Positions 35,641 through 48,994 of a DNA stretch of 64,000 nt are shown here, piece by piece. The position numbers and the translations under genes are program-made. Source of the DNA: Sesamum alatum (taxonomy: Eukaryota > Streptophyta > Magnoliopsida > Lamiales > Pedaliaceae); contig JACGWO010000003.1 in the NCBI GenBank assembly GCA_034509735.1, forward strand, positions 7,874,001 to 7,938,000, in the 5' to 3' direction. How positions within the stretch are numbered: the first letter of the stretch is position 1; each line of letters opens with the position of its first letter. The notes below the pieces were generated by a model. That model searched no databases and was not told the DNA's origin. It worked only from the letters and a program-made list of their open reading frames with translations.

Positions 35641-36831
35641 TGTCACGGGCAGACTCTTTTGTCGCAGCGGAATATCTCATTTTTACCCGTGATGCCTCTC
35701 AGGTTGCTCACAACCTTCGACCGGCCTTCCTCCATTCGAGTCCTGTCGGTCTCCCGACCATGTGTCTTCGACACTCGCAGCTTACTAGCGCGACATCCGA
35801 ACGCCTCCCTGTGCGGCGCCTTGCGCCCAAGCACTCGCCTATCCGGAATGCCCATGTTCGCAGAGGGTCGCGGCTCTCACGCCTTGCGCGCCTTCATGTC
35901 CGGCCCCAACTAGCTAGCTTGCCATCATGTATCTCGCCCACAATCTCGGGCCAGCCGATACTTCTCGCAATGGCTCGGAGCATCTTCGCCCCTTCTCGGC
36001 ACTATGGGCCAACTTACGCCCACAACGCCCATCGCACGCACAACAATTACTCGATGCATTACCGGCGCATGTCTTCGCCATGCCCGTCTCGCATGCCTCG
36101 CCCGAGTAGGGCAGCATCATCCGTCCTTGGCCCAACTGTATGCCAACATCTCGCATCAGTCTCGCACGGCATGCCCCACATGCCTCCTTGCCTTTTGGCG
36201 TGGCCTCATAATTTGCCCACAGCGCGGCGTCGCCCCACGACCGCGTATCTTGGCCAACGGATCGTCGTGCATGGCTAGAACCCAATAGCTCATGCCACGA
36301 GTAGCTCACGAGGTCTTCAATGCTTCGCCTCGATCGCTCATTCCGCCCGAGAGGTATTGCCTATGCCCTTCCGCAGCCCGCGGGGCATCCTCGCAATCAC
36401 ACGGAGCCTCTCGGCGCGTTGCTTGCCCAACGTGTGCCATCCTGGCCCCACGCCGCCCATTCGGTTCCCTTACCGACCGGGGACTTTAGCCCTCCCTTCG
36501 AGGTGCCTAAAGCCGGCCCTTGAGGCCCCATCATGCCCCAAGGGAATCACCCATTTAGTGCCTCGCTGCACGGGGGGGACTGGCTGGAGCTCACCACTAC
36601 TGTCCCCCTTATAATAGTCTTAAAAATAATTTCCCTTGTTCTAGCAGTAGATATTCACAGTCCCTGAAATGGCCGAGGAGCGCACCTTTTCCACAAATCC
36701 CTCGTCCGACATCCGAATCGCATACTGCTTGAACCATTGCGCTCCCACGTGCCGGGCCGACATCCCCTTATCGCCCGCACGTCCTCCGCAAGTCACAGCC
36801 GGCACTCCTAGTTAAAGGACGGCCTGTGACA
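35641..36831 (-). repeat. LARD C right LTR
   Basis: 1191 bp, starts tgtcacgggcag and ends cctgtgaca. A TATA-like motif on the minus strand (CTATTATAAGGG, about 36605-36616) lies at the same place in the left LTR and is a candidate promoter. Long open frames on both strands reflect GC-rich low-stop sequence. Confidence 0.9.
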
Positions 36832-37071
36832 CCTTAGCTGGTGAAAATAGACGAAGAAGATAACCTAACTACTAATCAGTTAATTAACTTCCCTAACACT
36901 AATAACCAAGAATTAGTTAGTGCCTAACGACTAACAACAAACTAACAAATACCAAAAGTAAAACAAATGTAAAGTACAAAGAGTCATACACACAAAAAAG
37001 TGCTTTTTTCTTCCTTTGCATTGTTGAAGTGGCGCATGCAATGGCAGGCTGCTTTTCTATCTATTTCAGCA
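36832..37071 (-). repeat. 5' LTR of copia, outer part
   Basis: It continues the copia LTR beyond LARD C, from ccttagctgg to the terminal cagca, matching 27227-27464. Confidence 0.88.
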
Positions 37072-38373
37072 GTTATGCTCATAATTGATTAAATAATTCA
37101 ATATAAATCAAGAAAATCTAAATGTCTTCCACAAACTTATAAAAATATGAATATCAGTAAAATAACAAAAACATGTATACTAAGATACACGTTGATTAAA
37201 AAAATTAGAACAACTTACTAATAAAATGAAGTTTGCAAAAATAGTTTTGGTTACGATAATTTTGATTATGGTATTCAAAATATTGAGAATAAACTTTACA
37301 CAATAATTACATAAGCTAAATATTATCAAGGATCAAGAAATCAAATAAAAGCAATATACATAAGGCGTTGCAAGTGTTTGAGCAAAGCTTTTATAGAAAG
37401 CATTATCTTGCTACTTTTGGATCGAAATTTATCTAGAGTAATTTCATTTTGTATTTAAATTTTTCGCAAATGAAATATTCTACATTGCAATAAAAGAACA
37501 TTAGTATTTGGCTAATTATTCAGTGAGTAAATAACTAAAAAGAGACGCAAATAAAATTTTCATAAAAAGTAATAACTTTAAACAAACCTTTAATATAATT
37601 TCAATTATCTAAGAGTTTTTTTTTTTAATACATGCTCCATTATTTTAATTCATTATATTAATTGTCAATGTCTTGCAGCCACCAAACAGGGAGGAAATCA
37701 AACCGAGAACCTCTTTTGTGATGTCGAAAGTCAATACAATTGTCAGTGTGTTGCAAGCGCGAAAGCGTCTCGTCCCGACCTGGGCCTGCGTAGGGTATTC
37801 CCCACCAATGACAGGCATACTCTAAAAAATAGTGAGATCAACACTCTTTTATTAGCATTGAACTTTCTAGATATTCACAATTAATCATATAACACAAAAA
37901 GCTCCACTTGAATTTGCAAATTTATCATCATAGTTCTCTATTAAAAATCAAGACATACTTTTCTAAAATACAACGAGTTCATTCATTAAATTCATTAAAA
38001 AGAAAACCAAGTAGAACTGATCACTTAACAATTAAAATATAAACTTAAAAAGAACGCACGTGCAATTCACGTGTTTTGATAATTGAAAAGAGTATTAACT
38101 AATAATTTGGCCTTGTGGAGGTAAAAAATCTGTTTGTGACTTAAAGTAACTATAACAAAACTTGTGCAATATTGCTTCATAATTTTCACACCAATATATA
38201 TATATACAAATTCAAACAATATATAAAGAAGTTTTAAACAAAATTGATTGTATTTTCATTTATTAAAGGTGATATTATCTTTATCACATTTGCAATCAAA
38301 AAAAATTAATGTTACGCTCCCGCCTTTTTATAGGTAGCAATTAATTAATTAGGGTTATATTTTCATTAATGAA

Positions 38374-38757
38374 CTAGCATTTGCCACGTGCGTTGCATGG
38401 TGAAAAAACATTTTACATATAACAAATTTCCATCATATTTAATACATTTAATTATTATTTTCAGCAAAAAATATATTTTTTATTTTTCTTAAACATATAT
38501 TAAATAAAAAATTGTTCTATTATATACATGAAAAACAATTATTTTAGAACATATTGTAAATAATAACTTGAATTTCAAATAATATATATTTTTATCTTCT
38601 GATATTTTTTATAATATTTGAACCATCAAAATTATTCGAAATCACTTTTGTATGAATTTTTATAATTATTATTATTTTAATAACTGGTCCCCCATAACAA
38701 TTCATCAGCAAAAATATTAAGTCAGAAATGAAAAAGAAAATGATAGATATATATAGA
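38374..38757 (-). mobile_element. Helitron-like segment in array unit
   Basis: Both ends conserved, with ctagcatttgccacgtgcg at the 3' side and atatataga at the 5' side. 384 bp. Confidence 0.5.
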
Positions 38758-40061
38758 TGACAAAAGTTATGCTCATAATTGTTTAAATAGTTTAATATAA
38801 ATAAAGAAAATCTAAATGTCTTCCACAAAGTTATAAAAATATGAATATCAGTAAAATAATAAATACATGCATACTAAGATACACGTTGATTAAAAAAATT
38901 AGAACAACTTATTGAATAAAAATGAAGTTTGCAAAAATAGTTTCGATTACGATAATTTTGGTTATGGTATTTAAAATATTAAGAATAAACTTTACACAAT
39001 GATTTCAAAAGCTAAATATTACCAATGAACCAAAAATTAGATAAAAACAATATACATAAGGCGTTGCAAGTGTTTGAGCAAAGCTTTTATAGGAAGCATT
39101 ATCTTGCTACTTTTGGATCTAAATTTATCGAGAGTAATTTCATTTTGTATTTAAATTTATCGCAAATGAAATATTCTACATTTCAATAAAAGAACATTAG
39201 TATTTGGCTAATTATTCAGTGAGTAAATAATTAAAAAGAGGCGCAAATAAAATTTTCATAAAAAGTAATAACATAAAACAAACCTTTAATATAATTTCAA
39301 TTATCTTAGACTTTGTTTTTTAATATATGCTCCATTATTTTAATGCTTTTATATTAATTGTCAATGTCTTGCAGCCGCCAAACAGGGAGGAAATCAAACT
39401 GAGAACCTCTTTTGTGATGTCGAAAGTCAATACAATTGTCAGTGTGTTGCAGGCGCCAAAGCGTCTCGTCTTGACCTGGGCCTGCATAGGGTATTCCCCA
39501 CCCAATGACAGGCATACTCCTAAAAATATTGAGATCAACACTCTTTTATTAGCATTGAACTTTCTAGATATTCACAATTAATCAAATAACACAAAAAGCT
39601 CCACTTGAATTTGCAAATTTATCCTCATAGTTCTCTATTGAAAATCATGATAATTTCTAAAATACAACGAGTTCATTCATTAAATACGTTAAAAAACATA
39701 CCAAGTCGAACTGATCACTTGACAAATCAAATATAAACTTAAAAAGAACGCACGTGCAATTCACGTGTTTTGATAATTGAAAAGAGTATTAACTAATAGT
39801 TTGGCCTTGTGGGGCGAAAAGTCCGTTTGTGACATAAAGTAACTATAACAAAACTTGTGCAATATTGCTTCATAATTCTCACACCAATAAATATACAAAT
39901 TCAAACAATATATAAAGTAGTTTTAAACAAAATTGTTTGTATTTTCATTTATTAAAGGTGATATTTTCTTTATCACATTTTCAATCAAAAAAATTAGTGT
40001 TACGCTCCCGACTTTTGATAGGTAGCTATTAATTAATTAAGGTTACATTTTCATTAATGTA

Positions 40062-40281
40062 CTAGCATTTGCCTCGTGCGTTGCTTGGTGAAAAACATTA
40101 CATATAACAAACATTCTCACACAAATAAATATACAAATTCAAACAATATATGAAGAAGTTTTAAACAAAATTGTTTTTATTTTCTTTATCACATTTTCAA
40201 TCAAAAAATTTAATGGTATGCTCCCGACTTTTTATAGGTAGCAATTAATTAATTAAGGTTATATTTTCATTAATGAACTAG
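40062..40281. repeat. Internal duplication in one array unit
   Basis: The segment around the Helitron-like 3' end appears twice: ctagcattt at 40062 and again at 40278, with the stretch caaataaatatacaaattcaaac...ttaatgaactagc repeated between them. This explains the 1.9-kb unit. Confidence 0.8.
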
Positions 40282-40662
40282 CATTTTCCACGTGCGTTGC
40301 ATGATGGAAAATATTTTATATATAACAAATTTCCATCATATTTAATACATTTAATTATTATTTTTCTGCAAAAAATATATATTTTTATTTTTCCTAAACA
40401 TATATTAAATAAAAATTGTTCCCTTATATACATGAAAAAAATGATTTTAGAACATATTCTAAATAATAACTTGAAATTATAATAATATATATTTTTCTCT
40501 TCTGGTATTTTTTTTAATAATATCTGAACCATCAAAATTATTCGAAATCACTTTTGTCTCAATTGTTATATTTATTATTATTTTAATAACTCGTCCCCCA
40601 TAAAAATTCATCACCAAAATATAAAGTCATAAATGAGAAAGAAAATGATAGATATATATAGA
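40278..40662 (-). mobile_element. Helitron-like segment in array unit
   Basis: 385 bp with both ends conserved. Its flank is of the tttacttgac type. Confidence 0.45.
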
Positions 40663-41990
40663 TTTACTTGACAAAATTTATGCTCATAATTGATTAAATA
40701 ATTCAATATAATCAAGATAATGTAAATGTCTTCCACAAAACTATAAAAATATGAATATCAGTAAAATAATAAAAAAATGTGTACACGTTGAATAAAAAAA
40801 TTAGAACAACTTACTGAATAAAAATGAAAGTTGCAAAAATAGTTTCGGTCACGATAATTTTGGATTATGGTATTTAAAATACTAAGAATAACCTTTACAC
40901 GATAATTACATAAGCTAAACATTATCAAGGAACAAGAAATTAAATAAAAACAATATACACAAGGCGTTGCAAGTGTTTTTGCAAAGCTTTTATAGAAGCA
41001 TTATCTGGCTACTTTTTTATCAAAATTCATCGAGAGTAATTTCATTTTGTATTTAAATTTATCGCAAATGAAATATTCTATATTGCTATAAAAGAACATT
41101 AGTATTTGGCTAATTATTCGGTGAGTAAATAATTAAAAAGAGTCGCAAATAAAATTTTCATAAAAACTAGTAACATAAAACAAACCTTTAATATAATCTA
41201 AATTATCTTAGAGTTTTTTTTTAATATATGCTCAATTATTTTTATGCTTTATATTAATTGTCAATGTCTTGCAGCCGCCAAACAGGGAGAAAATCAAAAC
41301 CGAGAACCTCTTTTGTGATGTCAAAAGTCAATACAATTGTCAGTGTGTTGCAGGCGCCAAAGCATCTCGTCCTAACTTGGGCCAGCGTAGGGTATTCCCC
41401 ACCCAATGACAGACATACTCTGAAAAATAGTGAGATCAACACTGTTTTCTTAGCATGGAACTAGACTCTTTTATTAGCATTGAACTTTCTAGATATTCAC
41501 AATTAATCAAATGTCACAAAAAACTCCACTTGAGTTTGCAAATATATCATCATAGTTCTTTGTTTAAAATCATGATATACTTTTCTAAAATACAACGAGT
41601 TCATTCATTAATTACGTTAGAAAACATACCAAGTAGAACTAATCACTTGACAAGTAAAATATAAACTTAAAAAGAACGCATGTGCAATTCACGTGTTTTC
41701 ATAATTGAAAAGAGTATTAACTAATAATATGGCCTAGTGGAGGCAAAAAATCCGTTTATCACTTAAACTAACTATAAAAAAACTTGTGCAATATTGCTTC
41801 ATAATTCTCACACCAATAAATATACAAATTCCAACAATATATAAAGAAGTTTTAAAAAACATTGTTTTTATTTTCATCTATTAAAAGTGATATTTTCTTT
41901 ATCACATTTTCAATCAAAAAATTTAATGGTACGCTCCCGACTTTTTATAGGTAGCAATTAATTAATTAAGGTTACATTTTCATTAATGAA

Positions 41991-42373
41991 CTAGCATTTT
42001 CCACGTGCGTTGCATGGTGGAAAATATTTTACATATAACAAATTTCCATCGTATTTAATACATTTAATTATTATTTTTGGCAAAAAATATATTTTTTATT
42101 TTTCCTAAACATATATTACATAAAAATTGTTCCCTTATATACATGAAAAAAATTATTTTAGAACATATTGTAAATAATAACTTGAAGTTATAATAATATA
42201 TATATTTTTCTCTTCTGATATTTTTTTAATAATATCTGAACCATCAAAATTATTCGAAATCAGTTTTGTCTCAATTCTTATAATTATTATTATTTTAATA
42301 ACTTGTCCCCCATAAAAATTCATCACCAAAATATAAAGTCATAAATGCAAAGAAAATGATAGATATAGATAGA
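41991..42373 (-). mobile_element. Helitron-like segment in array unit
   Basis: 383 bp; the 3' end is conserved and the 5' start slightly changed (TCTATCTATATC). Confidence 0.45.
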
Positions 42374-43083
42374 TTTACTTGATAGAAGTTATGCTCATAA
42401 TTGATTAAATAATTCAATATAAATCAAGATAATGTAAATGTCTTCCACAAAACTATAAAAATATGAATATCAGTAAAATAATAAAAATTGTGTACACGTT
42501 GAGTAAAAAAATTAGAAAAACGTACTGAATAAAAATGAAAGTTGCAAAAATAGTTTCGGTCACGATAATTTTGATTATGGTATTTAAAATATTAAGAATA
42601 AAATTTACACAATAATTACATAAGCTAAATATTATCACGGAACAAGAAATTAAATAAAAAAATATAAATAAGGCGTTGCAAGTATTGAGCAAAGCTTTTA
42701 TAGAAAGCATTATCTTGCAACTTTTGGATCTAAATTTATTGAGAGTAATTTCATTTTTGTATTTAAATTTATCGCAAATGAAATATTCGACATTGCTATA
42801 AAAGAACAGTAGTATTTGGCTAATTATCCGGTGAGTAAATAATTAAAAAGAGTGGAAAATAAAATTTTCATAAAAACTAAAACATAAAACAAACCTTTAA
42901 TATAATTTAAATTATCTTAGAGTTTTTTTTTAATATATGCTCCATTATTTTAATGTTTGATATTAATTGTCAATGTCTTGCAGCCGCCATATAGGGAGGA
43001 AATAACACCGAGAGCCTCTTTTGTGATGTCGAAAGTCCATACAATTGTCAGTGTGTTGCAGGCGCCAAAGCGTCTCTTCCTGA

Positions 43084-43088
43084 CCTGG
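43084..43088. repeat. LARD B target-site duplication, left
   Basis: cctgg immediately before the LTR start, identical to 48001-48005. Confidence 0.92.
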
Positions 43089-44515
43089 TGTCACAGGCGA
43101 ACTCTTTTGTCGCAATGGAATATCTCTTTTTTGCCCGTGATGCCTCTCAGGTTGCACTCAACCTTCGACCGGCCTTCATCCATCCGAGTCCTAATGGTTT
43201 CCCCGACGTTTGTCTTCGACACTCGCACCTCACATGCGCGACATTCGAATGCCTCCCCGCACCTTGTGCCCGGTACTCGCCTATCTGAAATGCCTATGTT
43301 CGCCAAGGGTCGCGGCCCGCACGGCTTGCATGTCTTAATGTCCGGCCCCAACTAGCTAGCTTGCCATCATCCATCTCCCCCACAATCTCGGGCCCTTTCG
43401 ATACATCTCGCAATGGCTTGGAGCATCCTTGCTCCTTCTCGGCACTATGGGCCATCCTTACGCCCACAACGCCCATCGCATGCTCAACGTTCACTCGGTA
43501 CATTACCGGCGCATGTCCTCACCATGCCCGTCTCGTATGCCTCGCCCGAGTAGGACAACATCACAAGTTCGTGGCCCAATCTGGATTCCAACATCTCGCA
43601 TCATTCCCGCACGGCATGCCCAACATGCCTTCTTGTCTTTCGGCATGGCCACATAAATTGCCCACAGCGCGGCATCGCCCCACGACCGCGTATCTTAGCC
43701 AACGGGCCCCGTGCATGGCTAGAACCCAATAGCGCATGTCATGAGTTAGCTCACGAGGTCTTAGAGCGCTTGCCTCGATTGCTCATTCGGCCTAATGGTG
43801 TTGGCCCTGATTTCCCAAAGCCCGCGGGGAAACCTTGGGCATAGCGCGGGGGAGGCTGGCTGGAGCTTACCACTACTTGCCCCCTTTATAATAAGCTTAA
43901 AAAGAATTTTCCTTATTCCTTACAGTAGACATTAAAGTGGCCGAGCAGCGCACCTTTTTGCCATCTCTCTCGTCCGACGTCCAAATCACATGCCGTTTGA
44001 ACTATTGCGTAGCCTACGATGTCCACATCCCAAATCCACAGTTTCAGCCCCATCCGATCATCCATCTTTGGGGGAATTGCCCTTGCAATAATCTGAAACA
44101 GCCTTCTCGCCACTGCACTGGCAGGCTCCAAACATCGTCGTCGTTTCCTACTCAATCGAAACCTTCTAACTCTGAAACTTGGTGAGGATGTTCCCAACAC
44201 TCCATGGAACACACTATTGAAACAGTTCTACAAATCTTCAAGGGTAAAGCACTCTGCCTCAAACATCAATATCCTGCTCGCGCGCAGAATGGCGCCCGGT
44301 AGTCACCCTTATGTCTCCATGCCCAAACGTTCATGAAACGACTTCATACTTGGTGGATAGCATTCTCACACATCAAGAAAGTTCTCATTCAAACATTATT
44401 TTGATCCGAAATCGGTAAGAGTCTCTGCTCACTTGCCGTTTGTGCACCTGCGTGCTGCCCTCACGTCCTCCGCAAGTCACTGTCGACCGTCTTGGCTAAT
44501 GGGCAGCAGGTGACA
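43089..44515 (-). repeat. LARD B left LTR
   Basis: 1427 bp, tgtca...tgaca. Compared with the right LTR it lacks about 190 bp near 43840 and a short stretch near 44457. Confidence 0.9.
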
Positions 44516-46382
44516 TTCTCCCCCACTCAATCTATTTACGTCCTCGTCAACACATACACAAAGAATTGAAGTGTATGCAGTGCCCGGTACTCATTTCTAG
44601 TATCCCGCTACACCAGACCGACCTCCGACTCTTTCGAGCCCTTCTGCGTGAGTGCCCTTCAGCACACCACATTTTTCTCCACACTAACGGCGCCTCGTCT
44701 GCACCCCATTGTGGCCTGGTCGACACAACTGGAAGTCCGTGTACTTCATCTACACCCTCTTCCTCCAGTGGGTTTCTTCCCACAAAATATAGTGCCTCAA
44801 TGCACTCCATTTCTCATGAAAATTCGAGTTGGAAGTATGTGTACGTTTCTACACTCTCTTCATCATTTGTTGCCTCAACTGACTGTTTGCCCCCACGGAT
44901 AGTGTCTCAATACACTCGATTCCTCCACAAGCCCAAAATCTGTGCCGACATTCTACACTCTCTTCTGTGACTGCTGGGTAGCAAACTGTGCCGCAAGTTT
45001 GTCAAGTGTGCCATTTCTAACTGTGTAGTCCCTCAAAACAGTGCCTCATATACACCCGAATTGATTCAGAACTAGTCAAGCTTGAAGTCTATGCGTACGG
45101 TTCGCACTTTCTCCCCCACTCAATGTGTTACCGTCCTCAGCAAGCACGGAATCCGCCTCTGTGGTGACCACACTTAAACCAACTTGGAAGCACTTGGGCC
45201 TCGCCCAACTTCGGAACCACGCCGTTCACGTGCCCGGATTCTCTCCCAAAGAGTCCTCTTGACTCAGCACAAAGGTTGGGGTCGTCTCCCCCAACTGATC
45301 GCAGGATGTGGATTTTGAATTCCCCACCCGACAGCACCATGTCGCTCATGGTGCAATGGAGCCCGATGGTCCTCTCAACTCTTCACACGTTTGTACCCCT
45401 CGGAAACTCTTAGACCAAAGAACCCACATATGGTGTCAGAATCTCTTCGAAGAACGTTCTCAATTCAGCTCCCAGTGAGCACAGAACACGACTTGGAGGC
45501 CTTCTTCCACCAAAGCTCCGAACAAGTTGCCACAATTCACACATTCACACAATTCGGATTTGCTGCCCTCTGGTTCTTGAAGCGTGTTGTCTTTTCACTT
45601 GACGCACCCCCATCTGCCCACGAGAACTTCATCCCTCATTTTCGCTCTGTACTGCCCAAACACATTCGGGTCTCAGTTTTTCACTTGCAACTTTGTCCGC
45701 ATAGGGATCTAGGCTTCCACTCCTTGCAACCCCAAGGGTGGCTTGCTTTCATGCACCTTATGTGTAGCTGTGCCTCGGCACCTTAAAACTCAGCTCGTCC
45801 TTCCCTGCTGGAAGGTTTCTCACAAGGTGGTACTTCACCCACCGAACGGCCTCAACGCCTTGATCGTCTCCTGACTTGTGGCATTTCCGCACACATGGCT
45901 CCTAACGGCGCAAACGTGGCTCTCGCAGTCCACTCGACACATCGGCATGTCCCCCTCTCTCATAAGGAAGCGAAGATGAATTCTCAAAATCTGATTTCTC
46001 TATCTCGTCCAAAACAATTTTGGACCGGTTGACAGCTTGCCCAAACGTATGCAGTGCTCTGCACAACTGACAACCAACTCAAAGTCGGACCGTAGCTACT
46101 CACTCACTGAAGTAGCCCCAACGCGCGCAAAAGGACACCACCGGTTCCTCATTCTATGGTGGACATCCCCCAAAATCATTCCGTCTTACAATCGGCTCAC
46201 TGAAGCATTTTAAAGCCCAAGACAGGTAGCCTACACTTGCACAGTGGTGTAATTCGGTCAGATTCTGTCTCAAAACGGTCTCAACTCGCCTCTACCTGTT
46301 GTAGAGCTCGTGTGCCACACTACCTCTTCAAGTGTGCACTTCGTCCTTCAGGAGCCCGGGATATCCGGGCTCTGATACCAAC
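44516..46382 (-). other. LARD B internal region, non-coding
   Basis: 1867 bp. The minus-strand polypurine tract AGTGGGGGAGAA lies at 44516-44527 and the primer site TTGGTATCAGAGCCC at about 46366-46381. Open frames of 60-130 codons are scattered on both strands, overlap each other and match nothing I recognise; LARD C keeps none of them as a conserved frame. Confidence 0.8.
46366..46381 (-). other. LARD B primer binding site
   Basis: The minus strand reads TTGGTATCAGAGCC, matching initiator-Met tRNA, directly inside the right LTR. Confidence 0.9.
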
Positions 46383-48000
46383 TGTCACGGGCGGACTCTT
46401 TTGTCGCAGCGGAATATCTCTTTTTCGCCCGTGATGCCTCTCAGGTTGCACTCAACCTTCGACTGGCCTTCATCCATCCGAGTCCTAACGGTTTCCCCGT
46501 CGTGTGTCTTCGAGACTCGCAGCTCACCAGCGCGACATTCGAACGCCTCCCAGTGTGGCACCTTGTGCCCGACACTCGCCTATTCTAAATACCCATGTTC
46601 GCCGAGGGTCGCGGCCCGCACGCCTTGCGTGTCTTCATGTCCGGCCCCAACTAGCTAGCTTGCCATCATGCATCTCGCCCACAATCTCGGGCCCTTTTGA
46701 TACATCGCGCAATGGCTTGGAGCATCCTTGCTCCTTCTCGCAACTATGGGCCATTCTTTACACCTACAACGCCCATCGCATTCTCAACGTTCACTCGGTA
46801 CATTACCGACGCATGTCCTCACCATGCCCATCTCGTATCCCTCGCCCGAGTAGGACAACATCATAAGTCTGTGGCCCAATCTGGATGCCAACATCTCGCA
46901 TCATTCCCGCACTGCATGCCCAACATGCCTTCTTGCCTTTTGGCGTGGCCTCATAATTTGCCCACAGCGTGGCGTTGCCCCACGACCGCGTATCTTAGCC
47001 AACGGAAGCCCGTGCATGGCTAAAACCCAATAGCGCATGTCATGAGTTAGCTCACGAGGTCTTAGAGTGCTAGCCTCAATTGCTCATTCGGCCTAGAGGT
47101 GTTGCCCTTGATTTCCCGCAGCCCGCAGGGCAACCTAGCGCATAGCATGGAACCTCTTGCCGCATTTCTGGCCGAAGTGGACCATCCTGGCCCCACGCCG
47201 CCCGTCCGGTTCCCATCCCGTCCGGGGACTTTAGCCCTCCCTTCGAGGTGCCTAAAGCCAGCTCTTGGAGGCCCCAACATGCCCCGAAGGGTTGCTCATT
47301 TAGTGCCTTGCTGCACGGGGGAGGCTGTCTGGAGCTCACCACTGCATGCCCCCCTTATAATAAGCTTAAAAGGAATTTCCCTTATTCCAACAGTAGACAT
47401 TAAATTGGCCGAGGAGCGCACCTTTTTGCCATCTCCCTCGTCCGACGGCCAAATCACATAGCGCTTGAACTGTTGCATAGCCTACGACGTCCACATCCGA
47501 AATCCAAAGTTTCAGCCCCATCCGATCATCCATCTTTGGGGAATTGTCCTCGCAATAATCTGAAACAGCCTTCTCGCGACTGCACTGGCAGGCTCCAAAC
47601 ATCATCGTCGTTTCCTATTCTATCGGAACCGTCTAACTCTGAAACTTGGTGGAGATGTTCCAACAATCCATGAAACACAGCATAGAAACAATTCTCCAAA
47701 TATCCAAGGATAAAGCACTCTGCTTCAAAAGATCACCATCCTGCTCGTGCGCAGGATGGCGTCCGGTACTCACCCTTATATCTCCATGTCCAAACGTTCA
47801 TGAAACGACTTCCTACTTGGCGGATAGCATCCTCACACATCGAGGAAGTTCCCGTACGAACAGTATTGCGATCCCCAATTGGTAAAAGTCTCTGCTCACT
47901 TGCTGTTTGTGCACCTGCGTGCTGGCCGACATCCCCTTGCCGCCCGCACGTCCTCTGCAAGTCACTGCCGACCGTCTTGGCTAAGGGACGGTAGGTGACA
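46383..48000 (-). repeat. LARD B right LTR
   Basis: 1618 bp, the fullest LTR copy of the family, tgtcacgggcgg...gtaggtgaca. A TATA-like ATTATAAGGGGGG on the minus strand lies at about 47351-47363. Confidence 0.9.
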
Positions 48001-48610
48001 CCTGGGCCAGCGTAGGGTATTCCCCACCCAATGACAGGCATACTCTGAAAAATAGTGAGATCAACACAATTTTATTAACATTGACCTAGACTTTTTTATT
48101 AAGAACTTTCTAGAAATTCACGATTAATCGAATAACACAAAAGCTCCACTTGAGTTTGCAAATTTATCGTCAATGTTCTCTGTTTAAAATCATGATATAA
48201 CTTTCTAAAATACGAGTTCATTCATTAATTACGTTAAAAAGCATACTAAGTAGTACTGATCACTTAACAACTAAAATATAAACTTGAAAAGAACGCACGT
48301 GCAATTCACCTGTTTTGATAATTGAAATGAGTATTAACTGATAATTACGCCATGTGGAGGCAAAAAAAACCGTTTCTGACTTAAAGTAACTATAACAAAA
48401 CTTGTGCAATATTGCTTCATAATTCTCACACCAATAGATATACAAATTTAAACAATATATAAAGAAGTTTTAAACAAAAATTGTTTTGTATTTTCATTTA
48501 TTAAAGGTGATATTTTCTTTATTACATTTTCAATCAAAAAATTTAATGTTACGCTCCCGACTTTTTTATAGGTAGCAATTAATAATTAAGGTTAAATTTT
48601 CATTAATGAA

Positions 48611-48994
48611 CTAGCATTTACCACGTGCGTTGCATGGTGGAAAACATTTTACATATAACAAATTTCCATCATATTTAATACATTTAATTATTATTTTTGG
48701 CAAAAAATATATTTTTTATTTTTCCTAAAAATATATTAAAATAAATTTTTTTCCCTTATATACATGAAAAAAATGATTTTAGAACATACTGTAAATAACA
48801 ACTTGAATTTCCAATAAGATATATCTTTCTCTTCTGATATTTTTTTTAATAATATCAGAACCATCAAAATTATTCGAAATCACTTTTGTATCAATTGTTA
48901 TAATTATTATTATTTTAATAACTTGTCCCCCATAAAAATTCATCAACAAAATATAAAGTCATAAATGAAAAAGAAAATGATAGATATATATAGA
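48611..48994 (-). mobile_element. Helitron-like segment in array unit
   Basis: 384 bp; both ends conserved (ctagcatttaccacgtgcg, atatataga). Confidence 0.5.

Larger units (their letters stand above)
31916..36831 (-). mobile_element. LARD copy C (non-coding LTR retrotransposon)
   Basis: The same family as LARD A and B, inserted in a copia LTR. Left LTR 31916-32966 (outer 142 bp missing), internal 32967-35640, right LTR 35641-36831. The internal region is longer than in B and has a minisatellite (33387-33560) and two primer-site-like motifs. I read no gag or pol motif. The right flank ccttagctgg and the left copia LTR cccttggctgg suggest an original insertion at ccttg/a, but the left junction has since been rearranged. 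Confidence 0.85.
27134..37071 (-). mobile_element. Ty1/copia element (interrupted by LARD C in its 5' LTR)
   Basis: A copia element on the minus strand: 3' LTR (about 27134-27464), polypurine tract, RNase H, RT, integrase, protease, gag, a degenerate primer site and a 5' LTR (31784-31918 plus 36832-37071). The order integrase before RT is diagnostic of copia. The LTR has short inverted ends (TGCTG...CAGCA), best seen in the right copy. The flanking array sequences do not match: the left stops at one phase of the unit and the right begins about 260 bp earlier in phase, so no target duplication is seen. Coding regions carry several stops and frameshifts. Confidence 0.9.
37072..43088. repeat. 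Tandem array segment 3
   Basis: A partial unit 37072-37659, units 37660-39355 (1696 bp), 39356-41255 (1900 bp, enlarged by an internal duplication near 40080-40280), 41256-42964 (1709 bp), and the first 124 bp of a unit interrupted by LARD B. The last five bases (cctgg) are the LARD B target duplication. No gene seen. Confidence 0.9.
43089..48000 (-). mobile_element. LARD copy B, complete non-coding LTR retrotransposon
   Basis: A complete 4912-bp element: left LTR 43089-44515, internal 44516-46382, right LTR 46383-48000, with perfect 5-bp duplications. Removing it and one duplication restores an array unit of about 1707 bp. The primer site (initiator-Met type) is next to the right LTR and the polypurine tract next to the left LTR, so the element reads on the minus strand. 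No gag, protease, RT or integrase motif is found in the 1.87-kb interior. By structure this is a LARD-type element, mobilised, if ever, by another element's proteins. Confidence 0.92.

Noticed and set aside
35914..36309. 131-codon open frame (and similar frames at 4595-5375 and 46332-47023) as host genes
   Set aside because: These lie in LARD LTRs, overlap in several frames on both strands, differ between copies and show no family motif. GC-rich DNA has few stops.
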